DNA of 64,000 nt from Hemerocallis citrina (taxonomy: Eukaryota > Streptophyta > Magnoliopsida > Asparagales > Asphodelaceae). The position numbers were made by a program, and so were the translations under genes. Location of the stretch: NCBI GenBank assembly GCA_017893485.1, contig CM030367.1:146929767-146993766 (forward strand), read 5' to 3'. This document shows positions 12,417-24,025 of this stretch, piece by piece. Under the pieces are notes generated by a model that was given only the letters and a program-made list of their open reading frames with translations, did no database searches and was not told the origin of the DNA. Each line of letters opens with the position of its first letter. The first letter of the stretch is position 1.

Positions 12417-12915
12417 CTAGTATAGGGTTTGGGTATTTGGGTAGAAAATCCAATAGGAAATTGGGTTTGGGTTTTTGGTGGAATCCATTAGGGAAAATAG
12501 AGTTTTAGGATTTAAAATCCAATAAGAGCTTAAAATGAGTTTTAAAAATATACGTATAAACATACATCAAATCGAATAATAAATTACAATTAAATAAGTA
12601 TATTTGGACTTTACAAAAAAATATAATACTAATAATAACAATAATAACAATAGTAAAATCACAAGGATAGGATAACAATAACGATAATAATAATAATAAT
12701 AAGATTATATAACAAAATATACTTTTATCAAAATAACCCAAAAGTAATAATACATTTAAATTTAAATTGAGTAAAAATATAAATAACTCATTTAGGAACA
12801 GAAATTAAATTATGTCATTATTCGAATAAAATATAGTTTTCGACTAGAAATCGCTTTAATAAAATATCCGAAACAAATTTCAAAACAAAGTGAATTTATA
12901 ATTAGTCAAAATACA

Positions 12916-14521
12916 TGTTGTGCAATCCAGCTATCTAAATAAATAGATAAACTAGACACAAATTAAAACCTCGCAAGTGTATGAATCGTTTATAGAAGCG
13001 TAGTGAAGAGAAAGGGTCGATCCCACAGAGATTGTAGTACTTAACTTACTAATCAATAAAACAAAAGAAAATGCAAATCATAAAGTTTTGTTCTAAACGT
13101 CTGATTGAAAGGAAATGAAAAGATAAAAATCTAAATTAAGTAGCATCACAATTTGGGTCACGAATATCTATTAAAGTAGTTGGGTTTTGATTTCCACCTG
13201 TAGTCAATAATGCTAAGTCACCTTCCGCACTACTCTAATCACTCATGTTTGTTCCTTTAAGGGCATGGTATCTACTCCTTAAAGTTAATGTTTCCCTAGG
13301 CCAAGAATTAGGCATGGTATCTACTCTAATTCGTTTCTTTCCTTAAGTATTTAGCATGGTATCTACTAAGTTGCACTTAATGAAAGCATAGGAACAATGA
13401 AAATGAACAACCACTCGAAGTTCTAGAAATTGGTATCAGATCTAGATCCTTCAAGTTGATTAAACCAAGAACCCCTAAGGATTCCTGTGTTACAAGTTAT
13501 GAGCACAGGATACGAGTCGTCTCTATACTCATATAACAGATTCAGATTTATAATATGCCAACTTGATAAACTCAGGTTCTGTATGGCAGTCGACTTGCTG
13601 TCACTCTCAGTCGACTGCTCTTAGAATTTCTGAACAAGTTTGATTATTATAAATCTATACCAATTCAATCAGGTTTAATCAATAAGTAATAGAGTAGCAT
13701 TCAGAAGAATATAAGCGTTACATGACTATGGTTTCAATCTACCCAACTATGAAATTAGTTGCACATAATACAACCTTTATTGATTAATAAAATAGAATTC
13801 ATGACTCTACAATAAAAATAAAAAGTAAAGGAGGAACAGAAGAACATTGATATGTATGATGTTGAAATTGAGCCCAATCAGCAGTCGACTTGTTCTCCTC
13901 TTTCTTTGATGCTGGTATCTTGATGCTTGCCGGTCGATCCCCCCTTTGATGGTAGATGATTCTCTCTTTTTTATAGTTTCTCTTGTCCTTGTCTGCAGAT
14001 ATCAAGTTCCTGATTTCTTATCTCTTCACGCATAAGACTGAGTCCATCTTCTTATTTGCCAACCCCCGTCCCCTATCTTGATTAATGATGAGTTGTTACA
14101 CGCAGACGACCTGGGTTTGGATCTTGTTTCGTATTTGGATGAGGACGAATCCTTCCTGTTCTTATCTTCTAACTCTGCTGAGTGCAGTCGACTGGTGTTG
14201 GAGTAAGTCGACTGTGCCGAGACTTCCGTAGTTTCATGATTCATCAGTCCAGTCGACTGGTGTTGGAGAAGTCGACTGTGCCAAGCAGCTTCAGCCTCTC
14301 TGTCCAGTCGCCTGTTTGAAGACCCAGTCGACTTATGCTCTGCAGTTTCTGTGTATCATCCTCTCAGTCTGTATTAGTCTTGAATCTGCTTCGTTTGGCT
14401 GCTTTTCGGCTGTTTCCTATGGAAAAGAGAAAATAAGAGTAAAATACCACATATAGAGCGTTTACATGTCTAATTGCACTAAGATTATTGCTCCTAAATG
14501 TGAATATTATTGGGTTCATCA
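12916..14521 (-). mobile_element. Solo LTR (Athila/Tat type) inside LTR B
   Basis: The insertion begins TGTTGTGCAATCC, ends GGGTTCATCA, and is flanked by the duplication ATACA (12911-12915 and 14522-14526). The uninterrupted site is visible in the other LTR at about 35288. The CGCAAGTGTATGAATCG...GATCCCACAGAG stretch parallels the LTR at 36486, so I read it as a minus-strand Athila/Tat-like solo LTR of 1606 bp. It contains eight GTCGAC palindromes between 13580 and 14335, and no coding gene. Confidence 0.85.
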
Positions 14522-14569
14522 ATACACGAAATATTCAGAAAATATGTATTTAGAAAAACAGAGCTTACA

Positions 14570-15341
14570 AATCCTACCCACCTTACAATAAAAATTTCGT
14601 CCTCGAAATTTGCTTAGGCAGTATATAGGACAGGGCAAAAGCAAACAAACTTGGGGTAATCAAAACAGAGAACTAAAGGAAAAGGAACAAGGCAGTGGCT
14701 ATACTAGAAAGAAGAAAGTGGATAACAACGATGTCGAATGGAATGCATGAAAGAGAATAAGCAGTATCAAATGTAAGAATCTACACAAGATAACAATGCA
14801 AGATGGGGAGTAGGCAGAACTGGAATCAAAGAGAGAATTTATAGGGAAGAATTTAATTAAATAATGAGTAAATAGAAGAAGATGATCGCAAGGAATAGAG
14901 AATAGCAACCTACAAGGAAGAAAAAGCAACGAGGGAATCCTGGAACCTGTGGGTTATGGGCCCACCACGCTTCCGCTGCGCTACTCCGATGGTGGTGTCC
15001 CAAGCAACATACATGTCGTTGTAGGCCACATGACGCCAATTGACGAACTGAGCAGGAAGACAAGACTGAGACACCAGGATCAAGGAGGGTATGGGCTCAA
15101 GATAGATATAAATAAATAATGCAAAATGAATATAAAGTTTGGCTTCTTTAGATAATTAAAAGATATGCTATAGATCAAAACTAATGGGCTTTAACAAAAA
15201 TAATAATAACAACAAATATTAATAATAAAAATAATAATATCAATAATGATAGAATAGTAATAACAATAATGAAGTAATAATTGCAATAATATTAAAAATA
15301 ATAATACCAATAATAATAACAGTAATAAAAATCATCATAAT
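14570..15341 (-). other. 3' interior of element B with purine-rich tract
   Basis: Beside the LTR the minus strand reads TTGTAAGGTGGGTAGGATT, a plausible polypurine tract. Upstream is CGAGGACGAAATT, a motif common near the 3' end of plant gypsy elements. The rest is AT-rich except for a GC-rich block at about 14935-15060 that contains a partial initiator tRNA-Met sequence. No pol domain was found. Confidence 0.6.
14937..14990 (-). pseudogene. Partial initiator tRNA-Met (5' 54 nt) inside element B
   Basis: From 14990 to 14937 on the minus strand the sequence follows plant initiator tRNA-Met: acceptor 5' strand (ATCGGAGT), D-arm (GCGCAGCGGAAGCG), anticodon arm with CAT (GTGGGCCCATAACCCAC) and the start of the T-arm (AGGTTCCAGGAT). 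Compared with the standard plant sequence I see about three substitutions. Identity stops abruptly after GGAT, so the T-loop and 3' acceptor strand are missing. It cannot be a functional tRNA gene. It may be a captured tRNA copy or a truncated tRNA pseudogene. Confidence 0.75.
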
Positions 15342-15905
15342 TGATATGGCTAAAAATATGGTTAAATCGGAACCGTCCAAATCGAGCACGAATCTTAAAG
15401 CTTAGGGGTAAAATGGTAATTTCACCCACAAGCGGGTCCGAGATGGGTTCTGGGTATTTTCTACAAAGGCTCAATAACCCACGAACGGATCCGCCTCAAC
15501 TGGGTGCGGGTCCCAACCCGCAAGAAATCCAGTCCAGCTGGATATAATTAGGGTTTCTGATTGTATTTAATCAATGGCCCTGATTTGCTCTATCCTTTCA
15601 CTGGGAATTAGAGATTTCATTCCTAAACTGGTCCCAAAGGCGGCTATAAATATGTCCCATCCACCACCATTAAGAGGTAATCAATCTTTTTCCAATAAAA
15701 GCTCATTCATAATCTTTCTGATTACTGACTTGAGCGTCAGAGGGTGCGTCGCCGGGATCAACCCCGGTGTCTCGCACTTTTTGTAGGTGATCGGCGGGAG
15801 TCAACGGTCAAACTCTGGCAGAAAGGCCTCAGGTTTGGCTATTCGGTTTTCCTAAGAATCCACAAATACTATCTGTTTGCTCCCACACCAAATTTAGCGG
15901 TAACA
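15342..15905 (+). repeat. 5' LTR of the Tat element, with TATA box and poly(A) signal
   Basis: It begins TGATATGG and ends GCGGTAACA. TATAAATA lies at 15645-15652 and AATAAA at 15694-15699, both conserved in the 3' LTR (29105-29112 and 29154-29159), so U3, R and U5 can be placed. Confidence 0.92.
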
Positions 15906-15907
15906 GA

Positions 15908-15925
15908 TTGGCGCCGTCTATGAGA
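15908..15925 (+). other. Primer binding site of the Tat element
   Basis: TGGCGCCGTCTATGAGAA follows the 5' LTR after two bases. TGGCGCCGT is the common PBS start of plant Tat and Athila elements. Confidence 0.75.
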
Positions 15926-15976
15926 ACCCACGAATAGCAATCCTTCCTCTTCCCTTCATTAAGATCACCTCCAGCC

Positions 15977-17398
15977 ATGCCTCCCCAAAAATTGAGATCC
16001 AGTGGGTCCAACCATGGGCCCACTCCTCCTCAACCACAACAGGAGGTTTCCCTCCAAACCGTCCAACAGCAGGGGCAACTTCCGCCTCAACCTGATCAGC
16101 CCCTGTAGAAGGAGCAACCTCCTCTTCAGAACCTTCAATCCCAAAGGGCTCCGCTCGGGCCCCAGAATGCCGGCGTAGGGACCTCCCGTCCCAATCCTCT
16201 GAAACAACCCCTTCATCGTGACCACGTCTCCGTGCACAACCCCTCTACTGATTCGATGGCATCCCACAACCCCCGAGCTTCCGAAGACCTCCGCAATATC
16301 CTTATCAATCGGCAGAAAGAAGAAGACCTTCGCCACCGTTTGGATGAAAGGCAGGCCCATCAGGGAACCTCCCGTCAAGAACGTCCAAATGAGCGATCCC
16401 CTCGTCGTCGAGACTATCGGAGGTCCCCACCTCACAGAGGGCAAAGAGAGTCCCCCCAGCACTATCGGAGAAGGCCTCACTCTCCCGCTGGTCGGCAACC
16501 CCTGAGGGATGATACTGCACCTATCACCCTTGCCAAATTCCAGCAATTCCAAGCAACCGTCTTGTAAGCCCTCAACCTCCGGCCGAACAACAACAATGCC
16601 CGGAGGGTCCCCACTCCTCCTCCGGTCCAAAGTCCTTGCCATCGGTCCCTAACCCCTCCTCAAGCTCCGAGTAACTGCCATCGCAGTCCTCGCCATTCCC
16701 CTAGCTACCATCGCCGAACTCCGTGCTCCCCTTCTTACGAAGACGAGTCCAGAGACTCATATGGCTACCATCGAAAGGATGATGCTGTCTATTATTGTCT
16801 CCACGAGATGGAGAGGTGCCTCGGCCATCTGGATAGGGAAGAAGAGCTGAGAGGAAGGACCCTCCGTCCCAGCCGACCTCTTTTCTCTCGAACAATCATG
16901 GAGGCACCAGTTCCAACAGGCTTTAAGCCCCCGCAGTTCGAGACTTACTCCGGGGCGTCAGACCCCGTGGACCATGTCGAGAGCTTCAAGACCCTTATGT
17001 TGATCCACCAAGCTTCCGATGCCCTACTGTGCAAAACCTTCCCAGCTACTCTCAAGGGTCTGGCCCGGGAATGGTACTCTCGCCTTGCCCCATCCTCTAT
17101 ATTCTCCTTTGAACAATTTGAGACCCTCTTCGTCACCCACTTCATGAGTAGCCGCCGCACAGAGAAGACCAGCATCTCGCTACTCTACCTCAGTCAGAAG
17201 AAGGGTGAGAAGCTCAAAGATTATGTGAAGCAATTCACCGCAGAAGCTAGGTCCATTGCTTCCCTCGACCAGTCAGTCGCTGCAGCGGCCTTCCAGTCAA
17301 ATGTCCTTAACTCCAGCCTTCGGTCCTCCCTAGCCAAAAAGCCCCTGCAAAAACTTCTTCGACCTCCTTCTCAGAAGCGAGAAGTTTATCCAGGCTGA
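15977..17398 (+). pseudogene. gag: Tat gag pseudogene
   Basis: Gag forms the virus-like particle. One frame runs from the ATG at 15977 (MPPQKLRSSG) to the TGA at 17396, broken by in-frame stops at 16106 (TAG) and about 16565 (TAA). The N-terminal third is proline/glutamine/arginine-rich (RSPRRRDYRRSPPHRGQR). The core is the retrotransposon gag domain (FETYSGASDPVDHVESFKT, LKGLAREWYSRL, DYVKQFTAEARSI). The zinc-knuckle-like segment lies downstream in another frame (YHRDHGHDTNDC near 17656), so a frameshift near 17390 separates it. Not translatable as one protein. Confidence 0.9.
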
Positions 17399-20300
17399 GG
17401 AAGCTGAGCATCGCCCCACATTTGAGGGGTCTTTCTCTAAAAACAAGAGAAAGTCAGCTGAAGAAGAGGAAGCTAAGAAGCTCTAGAAGGATAATGGGGG
17501 CCAGCGCCGCCCACCTCCCAGATTCGAGAAGTTCACCCCTTTTAACGCCAACATTTCCACTATTCCTATGGAGGTTGAGAAGGAAGGGGTCCTGCCTCCT
17601 GCCCCGAAGATGAATACCTCCGGCAAGAAGAGGGACAAAGAAAAGTGGTGCTGATATCACCGAGACCATGGTCACGACACCAATGATTGTCGGGCCCTGA
17701 AGAATGAAATCGAGGCCCTCATTTAGAGGGGACAGTTATCTAAATTCTTGAGAAAGGACCAAGTTGAACATCCTCCTCCCCCCAGGGGGGCTAATAAGCA
17801 TCCTGAAAGGCGCGATGAGACTCTCGAGTTTGAAGAGGAACGCATTCTGCATCTTATTCATGGAGGCCCCATGGGAGGCACCTCCAACTCCTCTCGAAAG
17901 GCTTTCATCAGGGAGGTCAACTCAGTACATGGCATGCCCCCTCCCAAAGGCCTCGGAGCACCGGTCACTTTTTCATATATAGACCTCGAGGGTGTCCGAA
18001 CCCCCCATTGTGACGCACTAGTCATTAACCTCCATATGGCAAATTTCAAAGTGGAGAGGATTCTGGTCGATAATGGTAGCTCCGTTAACATTCTCTTCAT
18101 CGCGGCTTTTCGAGGACTCAAGCTATCGTGCGACAGGGTCAAGCCCACCGGCTACACGCTCCATGGGTTCACGGGAGTGCCAGTGACTATCGAAGGGGTA
18201 ATCACCCTCGACGTAACCGCTGGCAAAACTCCTACTAACCATATGGAGCCGATGGACTTCATGGTCGTCGATGTCCCAGCTGCTTATAATGTGATTCTAG
18301 GCCGACCTGGCCTAGCTGCTCTAGAGGCCGTCCCGTCAGCTTATCACCTCACGATGAAGTTCCCCACCAGGGCAGGAGTAGGGAATGTAAGAGGTAGTCA
18401 AGAGATGGCCCGCAAGTGTTACATGACCACCACCGGGGGTCCCGTTCTCTCTCTCGAGACTCTTGAGATTCCCCAAGGGAACGCCCAACCTATGTCCGAA
18501 CCGATGGATGAGCTGGAGGAAGTGCTCTTTTCTGAACAGGATCCGAACCGCAAGTTCTTTATCAACAAGACCCTCCCATCTGCCCTATGTTCCAACATAG
18601 TCCAATGTATTAGAAAGAACCATGACCTCTTCGCATGGTCGGCTGCCAACCTGCCAGGAATCTCTGAGGAGCTCCTCGTCCACCACCTCAGTATTGCTCC
18701 GGGGTCCAAACCGATCCAGCAGAAGAGGCGCAAATTTGCCCTAGAAGAGGCGCAAATTTGCCCCTGAGCGCCAGCAAGCTATAAGGGAAGAAGTGGACAA
18801 ACTCCTTAAGGCCCGGTTCATACAAGAGGTCAACTATTCCGAATGGCTCTCCAATGTTGTTATGGTTAAGAAGGTCAACGGGAGTTAGAGAATTTGCATC
18901 AACTTCATGGACCTGAACAAAGCATGCCCTAAAGATCCATTCCCTCTCCCAAGCATCGACACCTTGATTGACGCCACTTCGGTCCATGAGCTGCTCAGCT
19001 TCATGGATGCCTTCTCCGGGTATAACCAAATCCGAATGTTTCCCCCGGATATCCCGAAGACCTCCTTTGTCACTGATCAGGGGCTTTACTGCTACAGGGT
19101 AATGCCCTTCGGGTTGAAGAATGCAGGTGCGACCTACCAATGCCTTGTCAACGAAGTCTTTCAGAACCAAATTGGCCGAAGTATGGAAGTGTATGTTGAT
19201 GATATGCTAGTCAAGAGCATCCAAGGGGCCAACCATGTTGCCGATCTACAGGAAACATTCGATGTATTGAGAAAGCATGATATGAGGCTCAACCCAAAAA
19301 AGTGTGCATTCGGGGTCTTGTCGGGAAAATTCCTGAGCTTCATGGTCAGCCAAAGAGGAATCGAAGCCAACCCCGAGAAGATCAAAGCCATACTGGACAT
19401 GGCTCTTCCTAAAAGTGTGAAAGAGATTCAGAAGCTCACGGGGCACCTCGCAGCTATAGGGTGATTCCTGTCCAAGTCAGGGAAGAAGTGCCTTCCTTTC
19501 TTTAAAGCCCTCAGGGGGGCTAAGGGCTTCGAGTAGGGTCAACAGCAACAAGAATCTTTCGATCAGCTAAAGGCCTACCTGGTTAACCCCCCTCTCCCCG
19601 GGGAAACACTTTACCTCTACTTAGCTGCCTCCGAGCAAACCCTCAGCGCTGTCCTAGTGAGGGAAGAAGACAAGGCTCAGAAGCCCATATATTACATGAG
19701 TAAGGTACTTCAGGATGCCGAGCTCCGGTACCTAAGATTAGAGAAGATGGCGTACGCCTTGGTTATGGTAGCTAGGAAGCTTCACCCTTATTTTCAGTCC
19801 CACTCGATGGTCGTTCTTACCGACCAGCCGCTTAAGCAAGTTCTGCACAAACCCGAGATCTCGGGCTGGCTGATGAAGTGGTCGATCGAGTTGAGCTAGC
19901 ATGACATATCATACCAGCCTCGGACCGCAATCAAGGCTCAAGCCTTAGCTGAATTTATTGTTGAGAGCACCATCCCAGAGGTCAGTCAAGCAGCAAAAGG
20001 GTCTCCTATCTGGACAGTATATGTAGACGGGTCCTCTTGCACTGAGGGGAGCGGAGCCGGGGTAATTCTGGCAGGCCCAGATGACTTCGTCCTCCAATAC
20101 TCCCTTCGCATCAACTTCAAGGCCTCCAACAATGAAGCGGAGTATGAAGCCCTTATAGCCGGCCTCGGTGTGGCTCGCAAGGCAGGGGCACAATGGCTCT
20201 GAATATTTAGCGACTCGCAGCTTGTTGTGAATCAAGTCTTAGGAGAGTACGAGGTGCGAGATGACCGAATGGCTAAGTACCTAGCCAAGGTCCAAAATTT

Positions 20301-21726
20301 CATGGCTTCATTCGAAGAGGCACTAATTCAGCAGATCCCCAGAGAAGAAAACTCCCAAGCAGATGCCCTCTCCAAATTGGCCTCCTCCTCCCTTCAAGGT
20401 CTTGAGCAGACCGTCCTGATTGAAGTGACCGAGCATAGAAGAAGAAACTCCCAACTCGATGGAGTCGCTGTCCGTCCAACTTCAATACAACTGGATGAAA
20501 CCTCTGATAGAATTTCTAAGAGATGGCCTCCTCCACGAAGACCCTAAGGAAGCTCGTCGAGTCCGAACGAGAGCGGAGCGGTACACCCTAGTTGAAGGGG
20601 TCTTGTACAAACGCTCCTACATCCAAGTAGATGGACGTCCCTACTTGAGGTGCCTCTCCCTGGAAGAAGCCTCATATGCCTTACAAGAGCTTCACGAAGG
20701 TATAGGCAGAGCACATTCAGGGTCAAGGTCCCTCGCCAGGTAGGTGTTGAGCTATGGGTACTTCTGGCCTACCCTCCTACAAGATGCCGAACGACATGTC
20801 CGGCAATGCCGTTCCTGTCAACAGTACTCCAACATTCGCCACCTACCCCAAGCACAACTCACCTCTCTATCGAGTCCGATTCCTTTCGCAATGTGGGGAA
20901 TGGACTTGCTAGGCCCGTTTCTACCAGCTCCCGGACAGCTCAAGCACCTGGTCGTGGCAATCGACTATTTTTCTAAGTGGATAGAGGCCGAGCCATTGGC
21001 TACAATCACCGAGAACAAAGTGTTGCAGTTCTTTTGGAAGAACGTCATCTGTCGGTTTGGCATGCCTCGGGTCCTAATAATAGATAATGGAACACAGTTT
21101 ACAGGGGCCACATTCCGATCTCTGTGTGAAGACCTCGCCATTCAGCAACGCTTCTCCTCCGTCCCCTATCCTCAATCAAATGGCCAGGTGGAAAATGCCA
21201 ACCGACAAATCCTCTCCGGTATCAAGAAGAGGCTAGATAAGTCAGCCAAAGGCTTATGGACGGAACAGCTTCCCAATGTGCTCTGGAACTACCGCACTAC
21301 GAAACGGACCCCCACAGGAGAGTTGCCCTTCAATCTCACATATGGGTCCGAAGCTGTGATCCCCTTGGAAGTTGGTCTACCATCTCCTCACCTTATGGCC
21401 TATGAAGATGAGCAATATGACAAAGAGCTCCGGGCAAATTTGGACTTGATCGATGAGCTCCGTGAAAGAGCTTCAGTTCGCCAGCAAAATTATCGAAGAA
21501 GAATCGAGCTGGCCTACAACAAAAGGGTCCGTCCTGCCAATCTCAAGGAAGGGGACTTAGTCCTCAGAAAACTAGCTATCTCCTTCCCCAGCCGAATTGG
21601 GAAGGACCCTACAAGATCACCAAAGAAGTTCACCCCGGAACATACCGTCTTGAAGACCTTGAAGGTAGAGAGATTCCCAAGGCTTGGAATGCCGACCATC
21701 TGTTGAAATACCAAGAGAGCAGTTGA
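17399..21726 (+). pseudogene. pol: Tat pol pseudogene (protease, RT, RNase H, second RNase H, integrase)
   Basis: Pol processes Gag-Pol, copies RNA to DNA and integrates it. Domains in order are: CCHC-like linker; protease with ILVDNGSSVNIL (about 18060); RT with YVDDML (about 19193) and FGLKNAGATYQ; RT-linked RNase H (to about 19900); second RNase H (TVYVDGSSCTEGSGAG, about 20014); integrase with HHCC remnant, DYFSKW, DNGTQF and NGQVEN. Frame changes occur at 18744, caused by a 22-bp tandem duplication, near 20450 and near 21590. Internal stops include about 17485, 17655, 17724, 18886, 19462, 19897 and 20200. Several fit C-to-T or G-to-A changes, as expected of methylated DNA. The integrase C-terminus ends at a TGA near 21724. 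Confidence 0.92.
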
Positions 21727-21912
21727 ATGCCTCTTTAAGTACCTTCAGATGTCAAACCATTCCTTTCCTTTTACTTGTATTTTGTTTCTTTATTTTCTCA
21801 ATGTAATAATGGCTTGCAACTTAGAAGCAGCCGACTAGTACTTATCAATAAAGAGCTTCTTTCTTCCATATTTTTCTAGTGATTACTTGCATCTCTCTGT
21901 TTTTAATTTCCT

Positions 21913-22492
21913 TAACTCAAACGACGAGTTCGGAGTCCAAAACTTGGCTCGACTCCTCTTTACAAGCTCGCTCTTAAGCGAGTTAGAAGTGGTTCGCCAT
22001 TCGGAATTGCTTCCACAACTGTTGAAATTAACTCAAATGACTAGTTCAGAGTCCAAAACTTGGTTCGACTCCACTTCGCAAGCTCGCTCTTAAGCGAGCT
22101 AGAAGTAGTTCGCCAATCGGAATTGCTCCCACAACCGTTGAAATTAACTCAAACGACGAGTTCGGAGTCCAAAACTTGGCTCGACTTCGCTTCGAAAGCT
22201 CGCTCTTAAGCGAGTTAGAAGTGATTCGCCATTCGGAATTGCTCCCACAACCGTTGAAATTAACTCAAACGACAAGTTCGGAGTCCAAAACTTGGCTCTA
22301 CTCCGCTTCGCAAGCTCGCTCTTAAGAGAGTTAGAAGTGGTTCGCCATTCGGAATTTCTCTCACAACCGTTGAAATTAACTCAAATGACGAGTTCGGAGT
22401 CCAAAACTTGGCTCGACTCCGCTTCACAAGCTCGCTCTTAAGCGAGCTAGGTGTGGTTCGCCATTCAGAATTGCTCCCACAACCGTTGAAAC
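21913..22492. repeat. Five tandem 116-bp repeats downstream of Tat pol
   Basis: Units begin TAACTCAAAYGAC at 21913, 22029, 22145, 22261 and 22377, exactly 116 bp apart. Each contains CTCGCTCTTAAGCGAG, with 6-bp inverted arms around CTTA. The block lies between the end of pol and the 3' end of the antisense gene. Confidence 0.93.
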
Positions 22493-22700
22493 TCGCTCCG
22501 GAGACACGCGCGAAGTTCTTACAACCATACTAGACATGGGAGAAGGGAACTTGGAGGAGCTAAACTTTGGTTCTTAGGATTCGTTTAAAGATGAAACTCG
22601 CTCTGGAGACGCGTGCAAAGTTCTTACAACCATACTAGACATAGGAGAAGAGTACTTGGAGGTGCTAAACCTTTGGTTCCTACGGTTCGTTTAAAAGATG
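22488..22700. repeat. Two tandem ~105-bp repeats
   Basis: The unit starting GAAACTCGCTCYGGAGACRC with TTCTTACAACCATACTAGAC occurs at about 22488 and 22593. It follows the 116-bp array directly. No gene is seen between 21727 and 22935. Confidence 0.85.
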
Positions 22701-22935
22701 AAGCTAGACATTCCGTGCCTATAAGAAGAAAGATTTGCTTCTGATTTTGAGTAGTTGTTAAGGTTGGAGGAGTTGTACTTGAATAGATGCCTACCAACAA
22801 AGCACACAAACACAGAAGAGAAACAAGCTTTCACTTATATAAAATTTTGGCGTACAAGAGCGCTCAAGTTACAAGACCAAGTTACTACTACAAGGTGCCA
22901 CAAAAACTCAAAGAAAAATAATCATAGCAACTTAT

Positions 22936-23778
22936 TCAACGCTTCTTCGGAACGGGGACGTTTCGGTTCAGAGACACCCGGGGACGGCGTCGCCTAACCT
23001 CTGAGCTCGTCTCTAAACCAACGAACCAGGATGCCTCTTCACCAATACCTCTGACCGTGGCCCCAACCGAAGCGCCACTAGACGAAGCAGCCACCCCACT
23101 CTGAGCATCAGCCGGACTCCGCCTAATAGCAGGCTCACGAGTTTCAAGCTCATAAAACGAGATCCCCCTCTTGCTCTCTACATGAGTACATAATGTACTT
23201 CTGACATTAGGCCGCACAGGTTGGGGTTTAAGTCGAGCAACTTCCTCCTCGAGTTCGACGATCCGATCCTTCAAAAAGTTGTCTGTCACGAATATCTTGA
23301 AGCGAGGAAGCCGAGTAGAGCCTGCCTCACCAGAGCTATGGGCGATGATTCGATGAAGATGGGCGACTTCGATGCTCTTGTCAACTGTAACCCTCTTCAA
23401 CCAGTCGACCTCCCCTATCAGCTCGTCGCGCTCGACCATCAACTTACCCACGATCGCCGTTAATTCTTCCTCCTCCGCCGAAAGCTCTTCTTCTACTATC
23501 TTCAGGTGGTGCTCTTCCACCAGTAGCTCGCCTTTCTCTGTCTCAGCGTCGAATAGTGCCTTTCGGAGCAATTCCACCTCGCCTTCAAGACGAACCTCGC
23601 GAGACCGCTTTCATAGTTGTTTTAGCTCGGAGTAATACTCTCTCGACGTTGCCTTGAGATCCTCTAGATCTAACTCGCTTTTGAGGAAACACTCTCGGCT
23701 GCGCGAGAGGGCTCGCTTCGCAGCTTTCAGGTCGGTGCGAAAATGAGAGACTTCGGCTACTGAACTCGGTTTGGCAAC
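22936..23778 (-). pseudogene. Antisense gene of the Tat element, coiled-coil 3' exon
   Basis: A likely splice acceptor TTTTCAG precedes 23778 on the minus strand. The frame then runs to a stop at 22936 and is broken by one TGA upstream of the ATG at 23577. The product is rich in glutamate, lysine and leucine with long heptad patterns (VEEELSAEEEELTAIVG), followed by a basic C-terminus (VRRRRPRVSLNRN). It may be the last exon of the antisense gene at 24026-26214, or a separate antisense transcript. Function is unknown; antisense ORFs at this place are known from Retand/RIRE2-like elements. Confidence 0.65.
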
Positions 23779-24025
23779 CTGAAAAGCAGAGGCATATCAA
23801 CACGAAGTATAGAAGGCGATGCCCCACACTTAGCCAAATTTCGAAGAAATCTCGAGTCAAACACTTAGCCAAATTTCGAAGGAATTCCATTTCAAAACAC
23901 TTCAACACTTAGTCGAATTTGAGAAGAGATTTCAAACAAAACTTTATGCATACCAAAAAGCGGTGGCCAGTCCACTACAAGGCAGTACATCAAAAGAGAA
24001 TTTTTTTTTTACAAGAACGAGGAGA

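Larger units (their letters stand above)
9337..14569 (-). repeat. 3' LTR of element B (interrupted)
   Basis: It is homologous along its length to 31603-35334, apart from a 1606-bp insertion at 12916. Shared landmarks include a CAAGTAACAAGT-rich stretch (about 9890-10080), a TAGTTCATGAATC tandem region (about 10230-10420), a GC-rich block (about 11740-12330) and a minus-strand TATAAATA at 12416-12409. The GC-rich block gives long overlapping frames on both strands, but I see no family signature in them. No gene is supported in this LTR. Confidence 0.85.

Noticed and set aside
21913..22492. Possible CRISPR-like array
   Set aside because: Whole 116-bp units repeat including would-be spacers; it is a tandem array in a plant retrotransposon.
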